A model generated the notes under the pieces. It did no database searches and was not told the origin of the DNA. It saw only the letters and a program-made list of their open reading frames with translations. Made by a program: the position numbers and the translations under genes. Below are positions 1 through 8,098 of a DNA stretch of 35,877 bases, piece after piece (positions within the stretch are counted from its first letter, which is position 1; each line of letters opens with the position of its first letter). Source of the stretch: Bacteroidia bacterium (lineage in GTDB: Bacteria > Bacteroidota > Bacteroidia > UBA4408); assembly GCA_014376525.1 (NCBI GenBank), contig JACMRI010000015.1, positions 1 through 35,877 on the forward strand, written 5' to 3'.

Positions 1-1
1 A

Positions 2-118
2 CCTCGCATTGCTTATTTTACACATATTTCGCACCAATTAGGAACACATAATGATGTAAATAATGAGTTGCCAAGCAATGTGTTTTTAGCATACGATGGC
101 TTAATTATTAATGTTTGA
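2..118 (+). CDS. MBL-fold metallo-hydrolase, C-terminal fragment (PhnP-like)
   Basis: The open frame runs in from the left edge and stops at the TGA at 116-118; only the last 38 residues are present. They contain FTHISHQLGTH, then ELP and a closing AYDGL-I-I. This is the typical end of PhnP-like metallo-beta-lactamase-fold hydrolases (phosphoribosyl cyclic phosphodiesterase group), where a late TH-x-x-H motif is followed by a LAYDG strand. The N-terminal HxHxDH zinc motif lies outside the window, so catalytic competence cannot be judged. The family assignment rests on the short tail alone; the exact substrate is unknown. Confidence 0.6.
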   Translation, partial: PRIAYFTHISHQLGTHNDVNNELPSNVFLAYDGLIINV

Positions 119-211
119 TGTTAATTTAAGAGTTTTAAAATCGTTAGATAATTATAATTGCATTTAAAACATATTATAAATACAAACGTTAAGTATTACA
201 TTAATTAATAA

Positions 212-228
212 TTGTATAAAGGATACAA
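212..228. promoter_or_regulatory. Inverted repeat TTGTAT-n5-ATACAA upstream of selD
   Basis: A perfect 6-bp inverted repeat (212-217 and 223-228) lies in the AT-rich 262-bp gap before selD. Its half-sites are the same as those of the palindrome at 333-349, about 120 bp downstream. A shared half-site suggests a protein-binding site pair, but no regulator is visible here and AT-rich DNA makes short palindromes fairly common. Confidence 0.25.
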
Positions 229-332
229 ATTATAAAGATTTTAAAAGTTGCAAAATTTATTCTGTTGTTTTATATAATTCATGGTTATAGTGTTTTTAAT
301 GTTTTAAACCTCATTTTTTTATCAAAAACATC

Positions 333-349
333 CTATACAAATTGTATAG
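333..349. promoter_or_regulatory. 17-bp palindrome in the selD leader (candidate operator)
   Basis: CTATACAA-A-TTGTATAG is a perfect 8-bp inverted repeat around one central base, ending 31 bp before the selD start codon. The position just upstream of the gene and the reuse of the half-site at 212-228 fit an operator bound by a dimeric regulator. The rest of the 119-380 gap holds only AT-rich sequence, with no gene or RNA that I recognise. Confidence 0.35.
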
Positions 350-380
350 TTTTAAATATAAAATCTTAAAATTAAAAATA

Positions 381-1415
381 ATGACAAACACTATAAAATT
401 AACCGAATACAGCAAAATAGGTGGTTGCAGTTGTAAAATTGCCCCTGAAGTATTGCATGAAATACTTAAAACAGACGTTAACTTTATAGATGTAAATTTA
501 TTAATAGGTAATGCAACCAATGACGATGCTGCTGTGTACAACACAAACGGAGAAGATTGCGTAATAAGTACCACCGATTTTTTTACCCCTGTAGTAAACG
601 ATGCATTTGATTATGGAAGAATAGCAGCAACAAACGCAATAAGCGATGTGTATGCTATGGGTGGTAAGCCAATTATGGCACTAGCTATACTTGTATGGCC
701 AGTTGATAAATTACCAATAGAATTAGCGCAAGATGTACTAAACGGTGCACGTAACGTGTGCAGTAAAGCAGGTATTGTATTAGCTGGTGGTCATTCTATA
801 AACGGGCAAGAACCCATGTTTGGACTTGCTGTTACAGGCACAATTAAGAAACAACACCTCAAAAAAAACTGTACTCCACAACAAGGTAATTTGTTATACA
901 TAACCAAACCAATAGGTTCAGGAGTATTAACAGCAGCCTTAAAACGTAATATATTGCCTACAGAGCATTATTTAGGTTTAATTAATACAATGACTACATT
1001 AAATACTATAGGAGCTATACTGGGCGAAATTCCTTATGTACACGCCCTTACCGACATTACAGGTTTTGGCTTAATAGGTCATTTAATAGAAATGGTACAA
1101 CAAACAAATGTAACAGCACTAATTAATAAAAACTGTATCCCATTGCTTGAGGGTGTTGATGAACTTACTAAAGCGTTTGTGTTTCCTGATAATACTACAC
1201 GTAATTACAATGCACACAAGCACTTGGTTACAGGCATGCAAGGTTTAGATTTTCTTACATTGTGCGATCCACAAACTAGTGGAGGCTTGCTTATAGCTGT
1301 TAACGCAAATAATAAAGCTGAGTTTGAAAAATTACTTGAACAAAATACCCAACCATTTTATAATATTGGTAGCATTGTTGAACAAACAACAGAGTTTAAA
1401 ATACAAATAGGTTAA
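381..1415 (+). CDS. selD: Selenide, water dikinase
   Basis: SelD makes selenophosphate from selenide and ATP in the cytosol. Selenophosphate is the selenium donor for selenocysteine and for 2-selenouridine in tRNA. The 344-residue product has the normal length. Near the N-terminus GGCSCKIAP carries the catalytic Cys16 and Lys19, so this is the cysteine form and not the selenocysteine form. Further family signatures are DDAAVY, TTDFF, a GGHSI block and a late DPQTSGGLL motif. The ATG at 381 is chosen because it gives the usual short N-terminus (LTEYS directly before the glycine-rich loop); an in-frame ATG at 342 would add 13 residues and run through the palindrome. No selA, selB, selC or mnmH lies in the window, so the use of selenophosphate in this organism is open. 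A strong terminator follows. Confidence 0.95.
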   Translation: MTNTIKLTEYSKIGGCSCKIAPEVLHEILKTDVNFIDVNLLIGNATNDDAAVYNTNGEDCVISTTDFFTPVVNDAFDYGRIAATNAISDVYAMGGKPIMALAILVWPVDKLPIELAQDVLNGARNVCSKAGIVLAGGHSINGQEPMFGLAVTGTIKKQHLKKNCTPQQGNLLYITKPIGSGVLTAALKRNILPTEHYLGLINTMTTLNTIGAILGEIPYVHALTDITGFGLIGHLIEMVQQTNVTALINKNCIPLLEGVDELTKAFVFPDNTTRNYNAHKHLVTGMQGLDFLTLCDPQTSGGLLIAVNANNKAEFEKLLEQNTQPFYNIGSIVEQTTEFKIQIG

Positions 1416-1455
1416 AGTTAATTTAATAGAAGTTAAAAACAAATAAAATAAACGC

Positions 1456-1493
1456 AAAAAAGATGCTGTGTAAACACAGCATCTTTTTTTTTA
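1456..1493. terminator. Bidirectional intrinsic terminator after selD
   Basis: AGATGCTGTG (1461-1470) and CACAGCATCT (1475-1484) form a perfect 10-bp stem with a 4-nt TAAA loop, flanked by an A-run on the left and a T-run on the right. It therefore works as a terminator in both directions, for selD (plus) and for the small minus-strand gene that ends at 1512. Confidence 0.9.
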
Positions 1494-1511
1494 ATTATTT
1501 ATACTTATTAA

Positions 1512-1727
1512 TTATGCTTTAATATTAGCTCTTTTTAAATCTACTAGTTTATATATAATTAGTAAAAAACCACCTATTATTAAAAACTGTATTCCGTTGT
1601 TAATGGGTATACATGGGGGTGGCCAACATGGTGGACCGCCTTTAGGTGGTGGTGGTGGTGGGCCATAGCATAAATTGGTAAATGCTACAAGTATGAGTGC
1701 GGATAATATTTTTAATTTAGTTTTCAT
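1512..1727 (-). CDS. Small exported proline-rich protein with C-terminal membrane anchor (PID-CTERM-like)
   Basis: The product has 71 residues. It starts with a signal peptide (KTKLKILSALILVAF), continues with a proline/glycine stretch containing six prolines in a row and GGPPCWPPPC, and ends in PINNGIQFLIIGGFLLIIYKL, a hydrophobic segment followed by basic residues. Small Bacteroidota proteins of this plan carry a short P-I-D-G-G-like motif before a C-terminal membrane helix and have been described as a PID-CTERM sorting type; here the motif reads PINNG. The two cysteines flank W-P-P-P. The role is unknown. It is a separate small transcription unit with a TAnnTTTG box upstream (1745-1752) and the shared selD terminator downstream. 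Confidence 0.75.
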   Translation of the reverse strand: MKTKLKILSALILVAFTNLCYGPPPPPPKGGPPCWPPPCIPINNGIQFLIIGGFLLIIYKLVDLKRANIKA

Positions 1728-1744
1728 TTTAATAAATAGTTTAA

Positions 1745-1752
1745 CAAATATA
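1745..1752 (-). promoter_or_regulatory. Candidate -7 promoter box TATATTTG for the small proline-rich gene
   Basis: On the minus strand TATATTTG matches the Bacteroidota -7 consensus TAnnTTTG and would start transcription roughly 13 nt before the start codon at 1727. No TTTG lies at the usual distance upstream, so the match is partial. Confidence 0.35.
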
Positions 1753-1787
1753 CGAATTACAATTGGTAATAGTTTTTTTTTGTCAAA

Positions 1788-4700
1788 TTATTCCTTCTCT
1801 TCATCGGGGGTCTTCTCCATTTTCTTAACAAAGTCTTTCTTTTTCTTCTCTGTAGAGAGTATAAACGTGTAACCTTTTTGTCCTTTTTCGCCATCACTTT
1901 TTCGCTTGTCGGACTTTAAGGTTTTTATGGTTGTATTAAATGCTTCATCGCTCGATATGGATTGCATCAAACTATTAGCATAGTTAAAATAGTACCATAG
2001 GTTATCATCAAACTTCAAATACATATTTAATTGTTCGCCACTTCGTTTTTTAATTACTTCTATGTAACCATCTATTTTTTTGTTTACTTGATTTTTGTAA
2101 ATGCTTCCAATACCTAGTTTACCGATGCTTACAAACGAACGAGTCTCTTGATTCCATTTTAGTTTTAACTCATTAAACATAATAGTATGTTCCAACTCTG
2201 ACGGAAATTTCTTAAACGAACCATACAAACTTAACTGAGATATTAATTTTTCGGCCTCCTCTTTTGGTAGCATTTCTCGCAAGCCACGCTCGTAGGTTTT
2301 GCGTGATGTACTTACTGGTTCGGCATCTGTTTTGGCATCTAAATAATCGTAAATACGTTTTATAGCACTTTCGTCAAAAAAGAAATCCAACGCCATAAGT
2401 ATATCCATCTCTACTGATTTATTTACCAAATTATATGTGGCGTTACCTACTGTATTTACTTTTACTTGCCCCATATCTCTTACTACTTCAAACTTACCCT
2501 CGCCATTTATTACACAGTTTTTGGTGCTTAAACTCAAGTAATTTCCTGGGAAATTTTGCTCAGCTAATTTTTCTTTGCTTGATATTCGGTACTCACCACT
2601 TGGTTTGTCATACGCCAAAAATCCTTCGGCACTTATTACTTCTTGGTCGCTGTAGTTTTCTTTCACACTTGCAAAGGCGGCGTATATGTAAGTACTGTCG
2701 CTGTTGCTCAATGCTAAGCCACTTGCCATTTTATTATTATCTCTATCGACTGATGTTTTAGTAATAGGTATTAATATTTCTTTTGGATTAATAGCACTTT
2801 CAAAGCCCATCCAGCTGCGTTTTACGGCATCGCAAGTATGTACTAAGCGCGTTCCACCTTTAAAGTATAAAAACTCGTTAGCGGCCTGTAATTTAACTTT
2901 ACCAATGTATTCAAACTGTGGACTTAGTTTAAACTTCATATCATCGGTAATATCGCCCTCGGCAAAAGTTTGGTAGGTGGTATCTACATCTATTTTGTTT
3001 AGTTTTATGGGGAACTTTTGTTTTAGCTCATCAGTATAATCTACAGTACCACTACCTGTATAGCTTTTACGACTAAATAATTTGGCCGTAGCATTATATA
3101 TTTCGTGGTATTTGGTAACGCTATTGGCGGCTATTTTACAGTTGCGTAACTCGTCCATATTTGCATCTTTACGAATAATAACATTGCCACTATCAGGGTA
3201 CACACGAGCATCGGCTACGTTTATTAGCTTTACACGTTGGCAAGTTATTACCTTTGATTTTAAATCATAACGTGCGTTCATTGCTTTAAACCGTAGCGAA
3301 TCTTGATTTTCGTGAGTGGAAATAAATTCAGGACCATCAATGTCAATGTCGGCACTTGGAGCTACATCTCCTTTGTGCATTTTTTCGCTGGCACTTAGTT
3401 CAATAGATTTTTTATCCATAAACCACGTAAACTTATCCATAAAGCACATGTATTTATTTTGAGGAAAAAATATCTTAGAAGCCCCTCCGTTACTTGTAAA
3501 TTCGCCCAAGCGTTTTTCAAAATCAATGTGTGCTTTTACATTTTTGGTATTAAATGCTAAGCCTTGCGATGCCTCCGAATCTTTTAATTCAAAGTCGGCA
3601 GTATCTGCATCAAATGATTTTGCTTTAAAAGTCATTAAGGTACTAATCATTGCAGCGTCATTAAAATCAACACGCCCATTGGCACTCATACCGCTAGGTT
3701 CTAGCAATGATGTACCAGTTAGTTTGCTTGATAAATCATAAAACTTAATTGAATTTTCAGTGCTTTTATTGTACATTTTGTCTTTAGATGGAAGCCAATG
3801 TATATTTGTTTTTTCGCTCTCCACGTGCGGATATTCTACCTTTCCGCCTTTTTGTTCTTCTACCACGTGTTTGTCGGCAACGCAATTCATACTATCAGGA
3901 TAAAATTTAAAATCGGTACTTGAGGTAGTTGAGGTAATGTATTTTAAATCACCCTCGCCTCGCAAGCCTGCATTACTCAATTTAACTTTAGCTGTAATAA
4001 ACGTGCCTTTACCGCTATACATAGGGAAACCCTCAGCTGGTGTTTCGTGTATAAATCCTAACGAATAATCTTTTTGCAAACGCAATTTTTCCTTAAACGT
4101 AGGGAATATTCCTGCTGATACAAAAGTACCCTCAAAGTTTACGCCCGAGTTGGTAAAGTTGTCCAAACTATCAATAGTAAATGGGTCTAGCTGAAAATAA
4201 AACTTGTCTCGCTTATAGGTACCGCCCATTATACTTGCTTTATCATAATACACAAACGAGGGTTTGTTGCAATTAAAGATTGGGTATTGCGGATAACTTT
4301 TTGCTCCCGATTTATTTAACGGATTATCTATTAATAACTCGCCATTAATGTTTTCCACCACCGATTTACAACGCACTTGGTCGTATTCGCCATTGGCGTT
4401 GGGTTCGTGCGATAGTACTTTAAAACGCAACGAATCCGTGTTCACTAAATTAATTTTGAAGTTGGCATAATCAAACGAAAAGTCTTTACCAAAAAATTCA
4501 AAACGACCAGCATAAACTCGGCCTGCAAACTTAAAAAAACGATTTTTTTGCATTACCAATTCTTGTCCTTTAGGATAGAGAAACACATTTTGCGAATCGC
4601 TTAATTGTATGCGTTCTACACCACGCATTTTCAAATCCCAATTAAGCAAATTAAGAGTGGCATTAGACGCTCCTTTTATATCGGAATTAAATTCTATAAC

Positions 4701-6293
4701 ATCATAATCTACTCGCTTATTGGCTGCATTTAAGAAAAAATAAAAACGGTCTTTTAATGTAATCTGATTACTTTCTGTATCAAAATCAATAATACCTAAG
4801 TTGCTAGATGTCATTAAAAATGGCTTAATAGCATCGGGCGATAGTTGCATAAAATTGGCTAATTTATTTGCATCAAACGTTTTGGTTTTTCCATTCTTAT
4901 CGCTAAACATTTTTATACGTTGCAATGGGTGTATATCATCCATACCAGCCATTTTTTCGTATCGTAGTTGTTTAAATAATGTTTGCGATTCAAATTGCGC
5001 ACTACCCGATGAACCGCCAAGCAATGTTTTCATTTCTATAAGTGGCTCGTCAATAGTCCAGTACAGCGCTTCAGGGTACAAATCTATTTTATGAAACGAA
5101 TCGTAAAATGGCGACAGTGCCTTACCTTCTTCGTCTCTAATAAGTGTAACCTTACGTTCTTTTAAATCTAGCTTAAATACCAAACCTGGGTGCGATATAG
5201 AGTCGGCACCGTTGTACATAATAATGGAAGCGCGCTGGCTTACAATTTTTTCGGGCCTAATAATAAATCCATTTGCCTGCGCTATAAAAAAAACTTTACC
5301 TTTTACTTTTATTTTTATTTGTGCTTTTTCTTCTTTAGTACCTGAACCTATAAACTTAGCACCATGCATACTAAATCCACCTTCGTAATCAATGTCTTGA
5401 CTTAGGTTAGGTAACTTAAAACGTTTGGTGTAAGAGTCAAATTTTGGATAGTTACACGCATCGCCACGTTCGGCAGAGTAACATTTTTCTTCCAACGTTC
5501 CCAACAATGGACTGCTAAAATACTTGGTGTTGTAGTAGGTTACAGAATCAAATTTGTAGGACGAACCTTTAAAATCTAATTTGTATTTTGTGTTAGGATT
5601 AATGTCGGCCCAGGTTTGACTTTCGCTAAAGTTGGCACGAGTCCATTTTACACGCCCCGATGTACCTATCCATTTATCAGTTATTGGATAAAACAAACCT
5701 GAGGTATTATATATGGTTGAAGTATCGTTTTTAGCATATACGCTTAAATCTGTTTTAGCAAAACGTATGCGAGGCAGGCTATCAAATTCAAACACAAAAC
5801 CGTTGTTGTTGGCTTGCCAAACTGTAGATTGCGATGAATAAATAATATTGCTTTCTAGCAAAGTACGAGTAGTTTTTACATAATCTACAAAGCGAGAAAA
5901 CAATTTTCCATTCAATAAAAAATCGGTACTAAATTGCCAAGTTTCGAAGCTTTTTTTTGGATGGTTGGTTGACGTAAACAACATTAAAGATTTGTAATAG
6001 TTTTCAAAATCGGGCAAAGGTTTTAACCTACGTTTAAGCATAAGGTTGCTTACCCGCACTGCGTCCGATTTTTCGTCTTTACTCAACACATTACTATTCC
6101 AATACAGTTCGTACTCTTCGTAAAACTTTTTGCCATAATCTTTATCTGCATTGGTAAAAAACTCTTTTACCTCTTCCAAATATTTTACATCGTTATTTGT
6201 AGTAAATGTTTTGGCACCTTGTTGTGCTAATGCGCTTGTATGTATTGCAAACATTAGTATTGCAAATACAATAACTTTTATTAAATGTTTCAT
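1788..6293 (-). CDS. Giant exported protein of unknown function, coupled to prmA
   Basis: A 1501-residue protein with a clear signal peptide (residues 1-24, ending ALAQ). Residues about 30-150 look helical and contain a charged segment (KEFFTNADKDYGKKFYEEY). The next 1200 or so residues alternate polar and hydrophobic positions with many aromatic residues and few helices, as in long beta-rich periplasmic or surface proteins; phrases such as DSLRFK recur (around residues 610 and 1000). The C-terminus is highly charged (KKKKDFVKKMEKTPDEEKE), with no T9SS sorting domain, no terminal aromatic barrel residue and no lipobox. I cannot assign a domain. OstA/LptD-like beta-jellyroll repeats are a possibility but unproven. 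The start codon overlaps the prmA stop as ATGA, which indicates one mRNA and translational coupling. No frameshift is visible, so the gene is intact. Confidence 0.85.
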   Translation of the reverse strand: MKHLIKVIVFAILMFAIHTSALAQQGAKTFTTNNDVKYLEEVKEFFTNADKDYGKKFYEEYELYWNSNVLSKDEKSDAVRVSNLMLKRRLKPLPDFENYYKSLMLFTSTNHPKKSFETWQFSTDFLLNGKLFSRFVDYVKTTRTLLESNIIYSSQSTVWQANNNGFVFEFDSLPRIRFAKTDLSVYAKNDTSTIYNTSGLFYPITDKWIGTSGRVKWTRANFSESQTWADINPNTKYKLDFKGSSYKFDSVTYYNTKYFSSPLLGTLEEKCYSAERGDACNYPKFDSYTKRFKLPNLSQDIDYEGGFSMHGAKFIGSGTKEEKAQIKIKVKGKVFFIAQANGFIIRPEKIVSQRASIIMYNGADSISHPGLVFKLDLKERKVTLIRDEEGKALSPFYDSFHKIDLYPEALYWTIDEPLIEMKTLLGGSSGSAQFESQTLFKQLRYEKMAGMDDIHPLQRIKMFSDKNGKTKTFDANKLANFMQLSPDAIKPFLMTSSNLGIIDFDTESNQITLKDRFYFFLNAANKRVDYDVIEFNSDIKGASNATLNLLNWDLKMRGVERIQLSDSQNVFLYPKGQELVMQKNRFFKFAGRVYAGRFEFFGKDFSFDYANFKINLVNTDSLRFKVLSHEPNANGEYDQVRCKSVVENINGELLIDNPLNKSGAKSYPQYPIFNCNKPSFVYYDKASIMGGTYKRDKFYFQLDPFTIDSLDNFTNSGVNFEGTFVSAGIFPTFKEKLRLQKDYSLGFIHETPAEGFPMYSGKGTFITAKVKLSNAGLRGEGDLKYITSTTSSTDFKFYPDSMNCVADKHVVEEQKGGKVEYPHVESEKTNIHWLPSKDKMYNKSTENSIKFYDLSSKLTGTSLLEPSGMSANGRVDFNDAAMISTLMTFKAKSFDADTADFELKDSEASQGLAFNTKNVKAHIDFEKRLGEFTSNGGASKIFFPQNKYMCFMDKFTWFMDKKSIELSASEKMHKGDVAPSADIDIDGPEFISTHENQDSLRFKAMNARYDLKSKVITCQRVKLINVADARVYPDSGNVIIRKDANMDELRNCKIAANSVTKYHEIYNATAKLFSRKSYTGSGTVDYTDELKQKFPIKLNKIDVDTTYQTFAEGDITDDMKFKLSPQFEYIGKVKLQAANEFLYFKGGTRLVHTCDAVKRSWMGFESAINPKEILIPITKTSVDRDNNKMASGLALSNSDSTYIYAAFASVKENYSDQEVISAEGFLAYDKPSGEYRISSKEKLAEQNFPGNYLSLSTKNCVINGEGKFEVVRDMGQVKVNTVGNATYNLVNKSVEMDILMALDFFFDESAIKRIYDYLDAKTDAEPVSTSRKTYERGLREMLPKEEAEKLISQLSLYGSFKKFPSELEHTIMFNELKLKWNQETRSFVSIGKLGIGSIYKNQVNKKIDGYIEVIKKRSGEQLNMYLKFDDNLWYYFNYANSLMQSISSDEAFNTTIKTLKSDKRKSDGEKGQKGYTFILSTEKKKKDFVKKMEKTPDEEKE

Positions 6294-7141
6294 GATAATG
6301 TGTTTAAGTTGCGTTTGCTAAAGGTAAGTTGCGCCCATTCGTCTTTATAATTATAGGCTTCAAAAGTATAACCACAAGCCGTATAAAATTGTTTAATTTC
6401 ATCTACATCAGTAGTAAAAAAACCACTTAAATAAATAATACCATTGCTTGCTAAGTGTTGATAATAATGGGTTGCATCGGCTTTTAATATATTTTTATTA
6501 ATGTTGGCTAATATAATGTTGTAAGTAGTGTCTTTCATTTTGGAAGCATCTCCTTGCCATACATCAATAGTAGTTATATTGTTTAGTGCACAGTTTTCTA
6601 TACTATTGGTTACACTCCATTCGTCTATATCAATACCATGTACTATAGATGCGCCCAACTTGTGTGCCAATATTGCCAATACTCCTGTACCGCAACCCAT
6701 ATCTAGTACTGATGCGTTGGTAGGTGCATTATTTAACAAGGCATTACACATAAGCCAAGTAGTGTTGTGGTGTCCTGTACCAAAACTCATTTGTGGCATT
6801 ATAGTTACGGTATATTTATATTGCTTAGCAATAGTATGAAATGGCGCACGTATAATGCACTCGTTAGATACTATTACGGGCTCAAACTCCGATTCCCATT
6901 GGGCATTCCAGTTTTGTTGTGGTATTAGTTTGTGAGTAAATGTTAGTTTGTATGCCGCATCAAAGTCATTAACTACTTGTTGCACTAAAGCTTCGTTATG
7001 CTCGGGTTCTTGTATGTAGGCTTGTACACCTTTTTTTGTTTCTACAAAACTTTCAAACGGTAACTCTGCCAATTGTGCTATAAGTATCTCCGAACCTTGC
7101 TCGGCGGGCAATAATGTAAATGTATATTCGTAATAGTTCAT
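6290..7141 (-). CDS. prmA: Ribosomal protein L11 methyltransferase
   Basis: PrmA trimethylates lysines and the N-terminus of ribosomal protein L11 using S-adenosylmethionine. The 283 residues match the family length. The N-terminal L11-recognition domain covers about residues 1-75; it is followed by NWNAQWESEFEPV, the MPQMSFGTGHH motif (residues 115-125) and the SAM-binding VLDMGCGTG (145-153). LANINKNIL further on corresponds to the catalytic N-I-x-x-x-x-L loop of the family. It is the first gene of a minus-strand pair; its TGA overlaps the ATG of the 1501-residue gene. The divergent gap to smpB (7142-7515) gives no clear promoter for prmA. Confidence 0.93.
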   Translation of the reverse strand: MNYYEYTFTLLPAEQGSEILIAQLAELPFESFVETKKGVQAYIQEPEHNEALVQQVVNDFDAAYKLTFTHKLIPQQNWNAQWESEFEPVIVSNECIIRAPFHTIAKQYKYTVTIMPQMSFGTGHHNTTWLMCNALLNNAPTNASVLDMGCGTGVLAILAHKLGASIVHGIDIDEWSVTNSIENCALNNITTIDVWQGDASKMKDTTYNIILANINKNILKADATHYYQHLASNGIIYLSGFFTTDVDEIKQFYTACGYTFEAYNYKDEWAQLTFSKRNLNTLS

Positions 7142-7515
7142 TAGAGCGTTGTATTTATAATTACATAAAGAACATAAATAAACACGAGGTTTTGACGTAA
7201 ATTGGTTTTATGTTTTAAACAAATAAAATGTTAATAGAAAGCAGTTAAATACTTAATAAAATAGATGTGTTTTATATAGATGCACTGAAAATATTAAGGT
7301 TTACAATCAAGCATTTCTAGTTAGGCATAGGTGCTAGCTGATCAATAACCTAATTTTAACATTTATGAGCAGTAAAAACAAGGTTATAGTTAATGTTCAT
7401 TTTAATACATCATCAAAAATGCGATAATACCTTAGTGCGGTAAGTCATTTTTTATTTAACAATGTATTTTTTTATCAGTAAGTTTGTTTAGCTATTATTT
7501 TCAATAAAACAAATC
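7142..7515. other. Divergent intergenic region between prmA and smpB
   Basis: This 374-bp AT-rich stretch holds no reading frame of useful length, no tRNA and no strong hairpin. The only sign I can support is a TAnnTTTG box near its right end (7479-7486), in the right place to drive smpB. Confidence 0.5.
7479..7486 (+). promoter_or_regulatory. Candidate -7 promoter box TAAGTTTG for smpB
   Basis: TAAGTTTG matches the Bacteroidota TAnnTTTG box and would place the transcript start about 25 nt before the GTG start of smpB. No convincing TTTG element lies 18-20 bp upstream. Confidence 0.35.
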
Positions 7516-7974
7516 GTGAAAAAAACATTTACATCAACTATTATAAAAAACAAACGTGCTTATTTTGATTATGAAATAATAGCCCCATTTGTAGCGGGAA
7601 TGGTGCTTGCGGGAACCGAAATGAAAAGTTTGCGTGAAGGTAAAGCCAACTTAACTGATGGTTTTTGTACTATTATTAATGGAGAACTATTTGCACGCAA
7701 TATTCACATTAATGAATATTTTGAAGGTACGTACAACAATCATAAAGCTAAACACGACCGTAAATTACTATTAAATAAAAGAGAGTTAGAAAAAATATCC
7801 ACACTACTCAAAAACAAAAGTCATACGGTAATTCCACTTAAAATATTTTTTACTGATAAAGGTTGGGCTAAGTTAGAAATTGCCGTTGCTAAAGGAAAAA
7901 AAGAATATGATAAACGAGATAGCCTTAAAACCAAAGATGCTAAGCGAGAAATTGATAGCGCCATGAAACAATAA
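7516..7974 (+). CDS. smpB: SsrA-binding protein (tmRNA partner)
   Basis: SmpB binds tmRNA and brings it to stalled ribosomes for trans-translation. The 152-residue product has the conserved core: NKRAYFDYEI at the N-terminus, GTEMKSLREGKANL (residues 33-46), the EYFEGTYNNH-KAKHDRKLLL tmRNA-contact region and the closing IAVAKGKKEYDKRDSLKTKDAKREI tail that folds into the ribosomal mRNA path. The start is GTG; no Shine-Dalgarno sequence precedes it, as is usual in Bacteroidota. The ssrA gene is not in this window. The next gene starts 124 bp downstream. Confidence 0.97.
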   Translation: MKKTFTSTIIKNKRAYFDYEIIAPFVAGMVLAGTEMKSLREGKANLTDGFCTIINGELFARNIHINEYFEGTYNNHKAKHDRKLLLNKRELEKISTLLKNKSHTVIPLKIFFTDKGWAKLEIAVAKGKKEYDKRDSLKTKDAKREIDSAMKQ

Positions 7975-8098
7975 CAAAACAACATTAATAAACTTAACCA
8001 AAAAAATTATACTGACAATCCTTAACACACCTTATTTTAATTTAAGTTCATGACAAATTAAAATGTAAATTAACTTCTTCTAATAAACAAAACTAACC

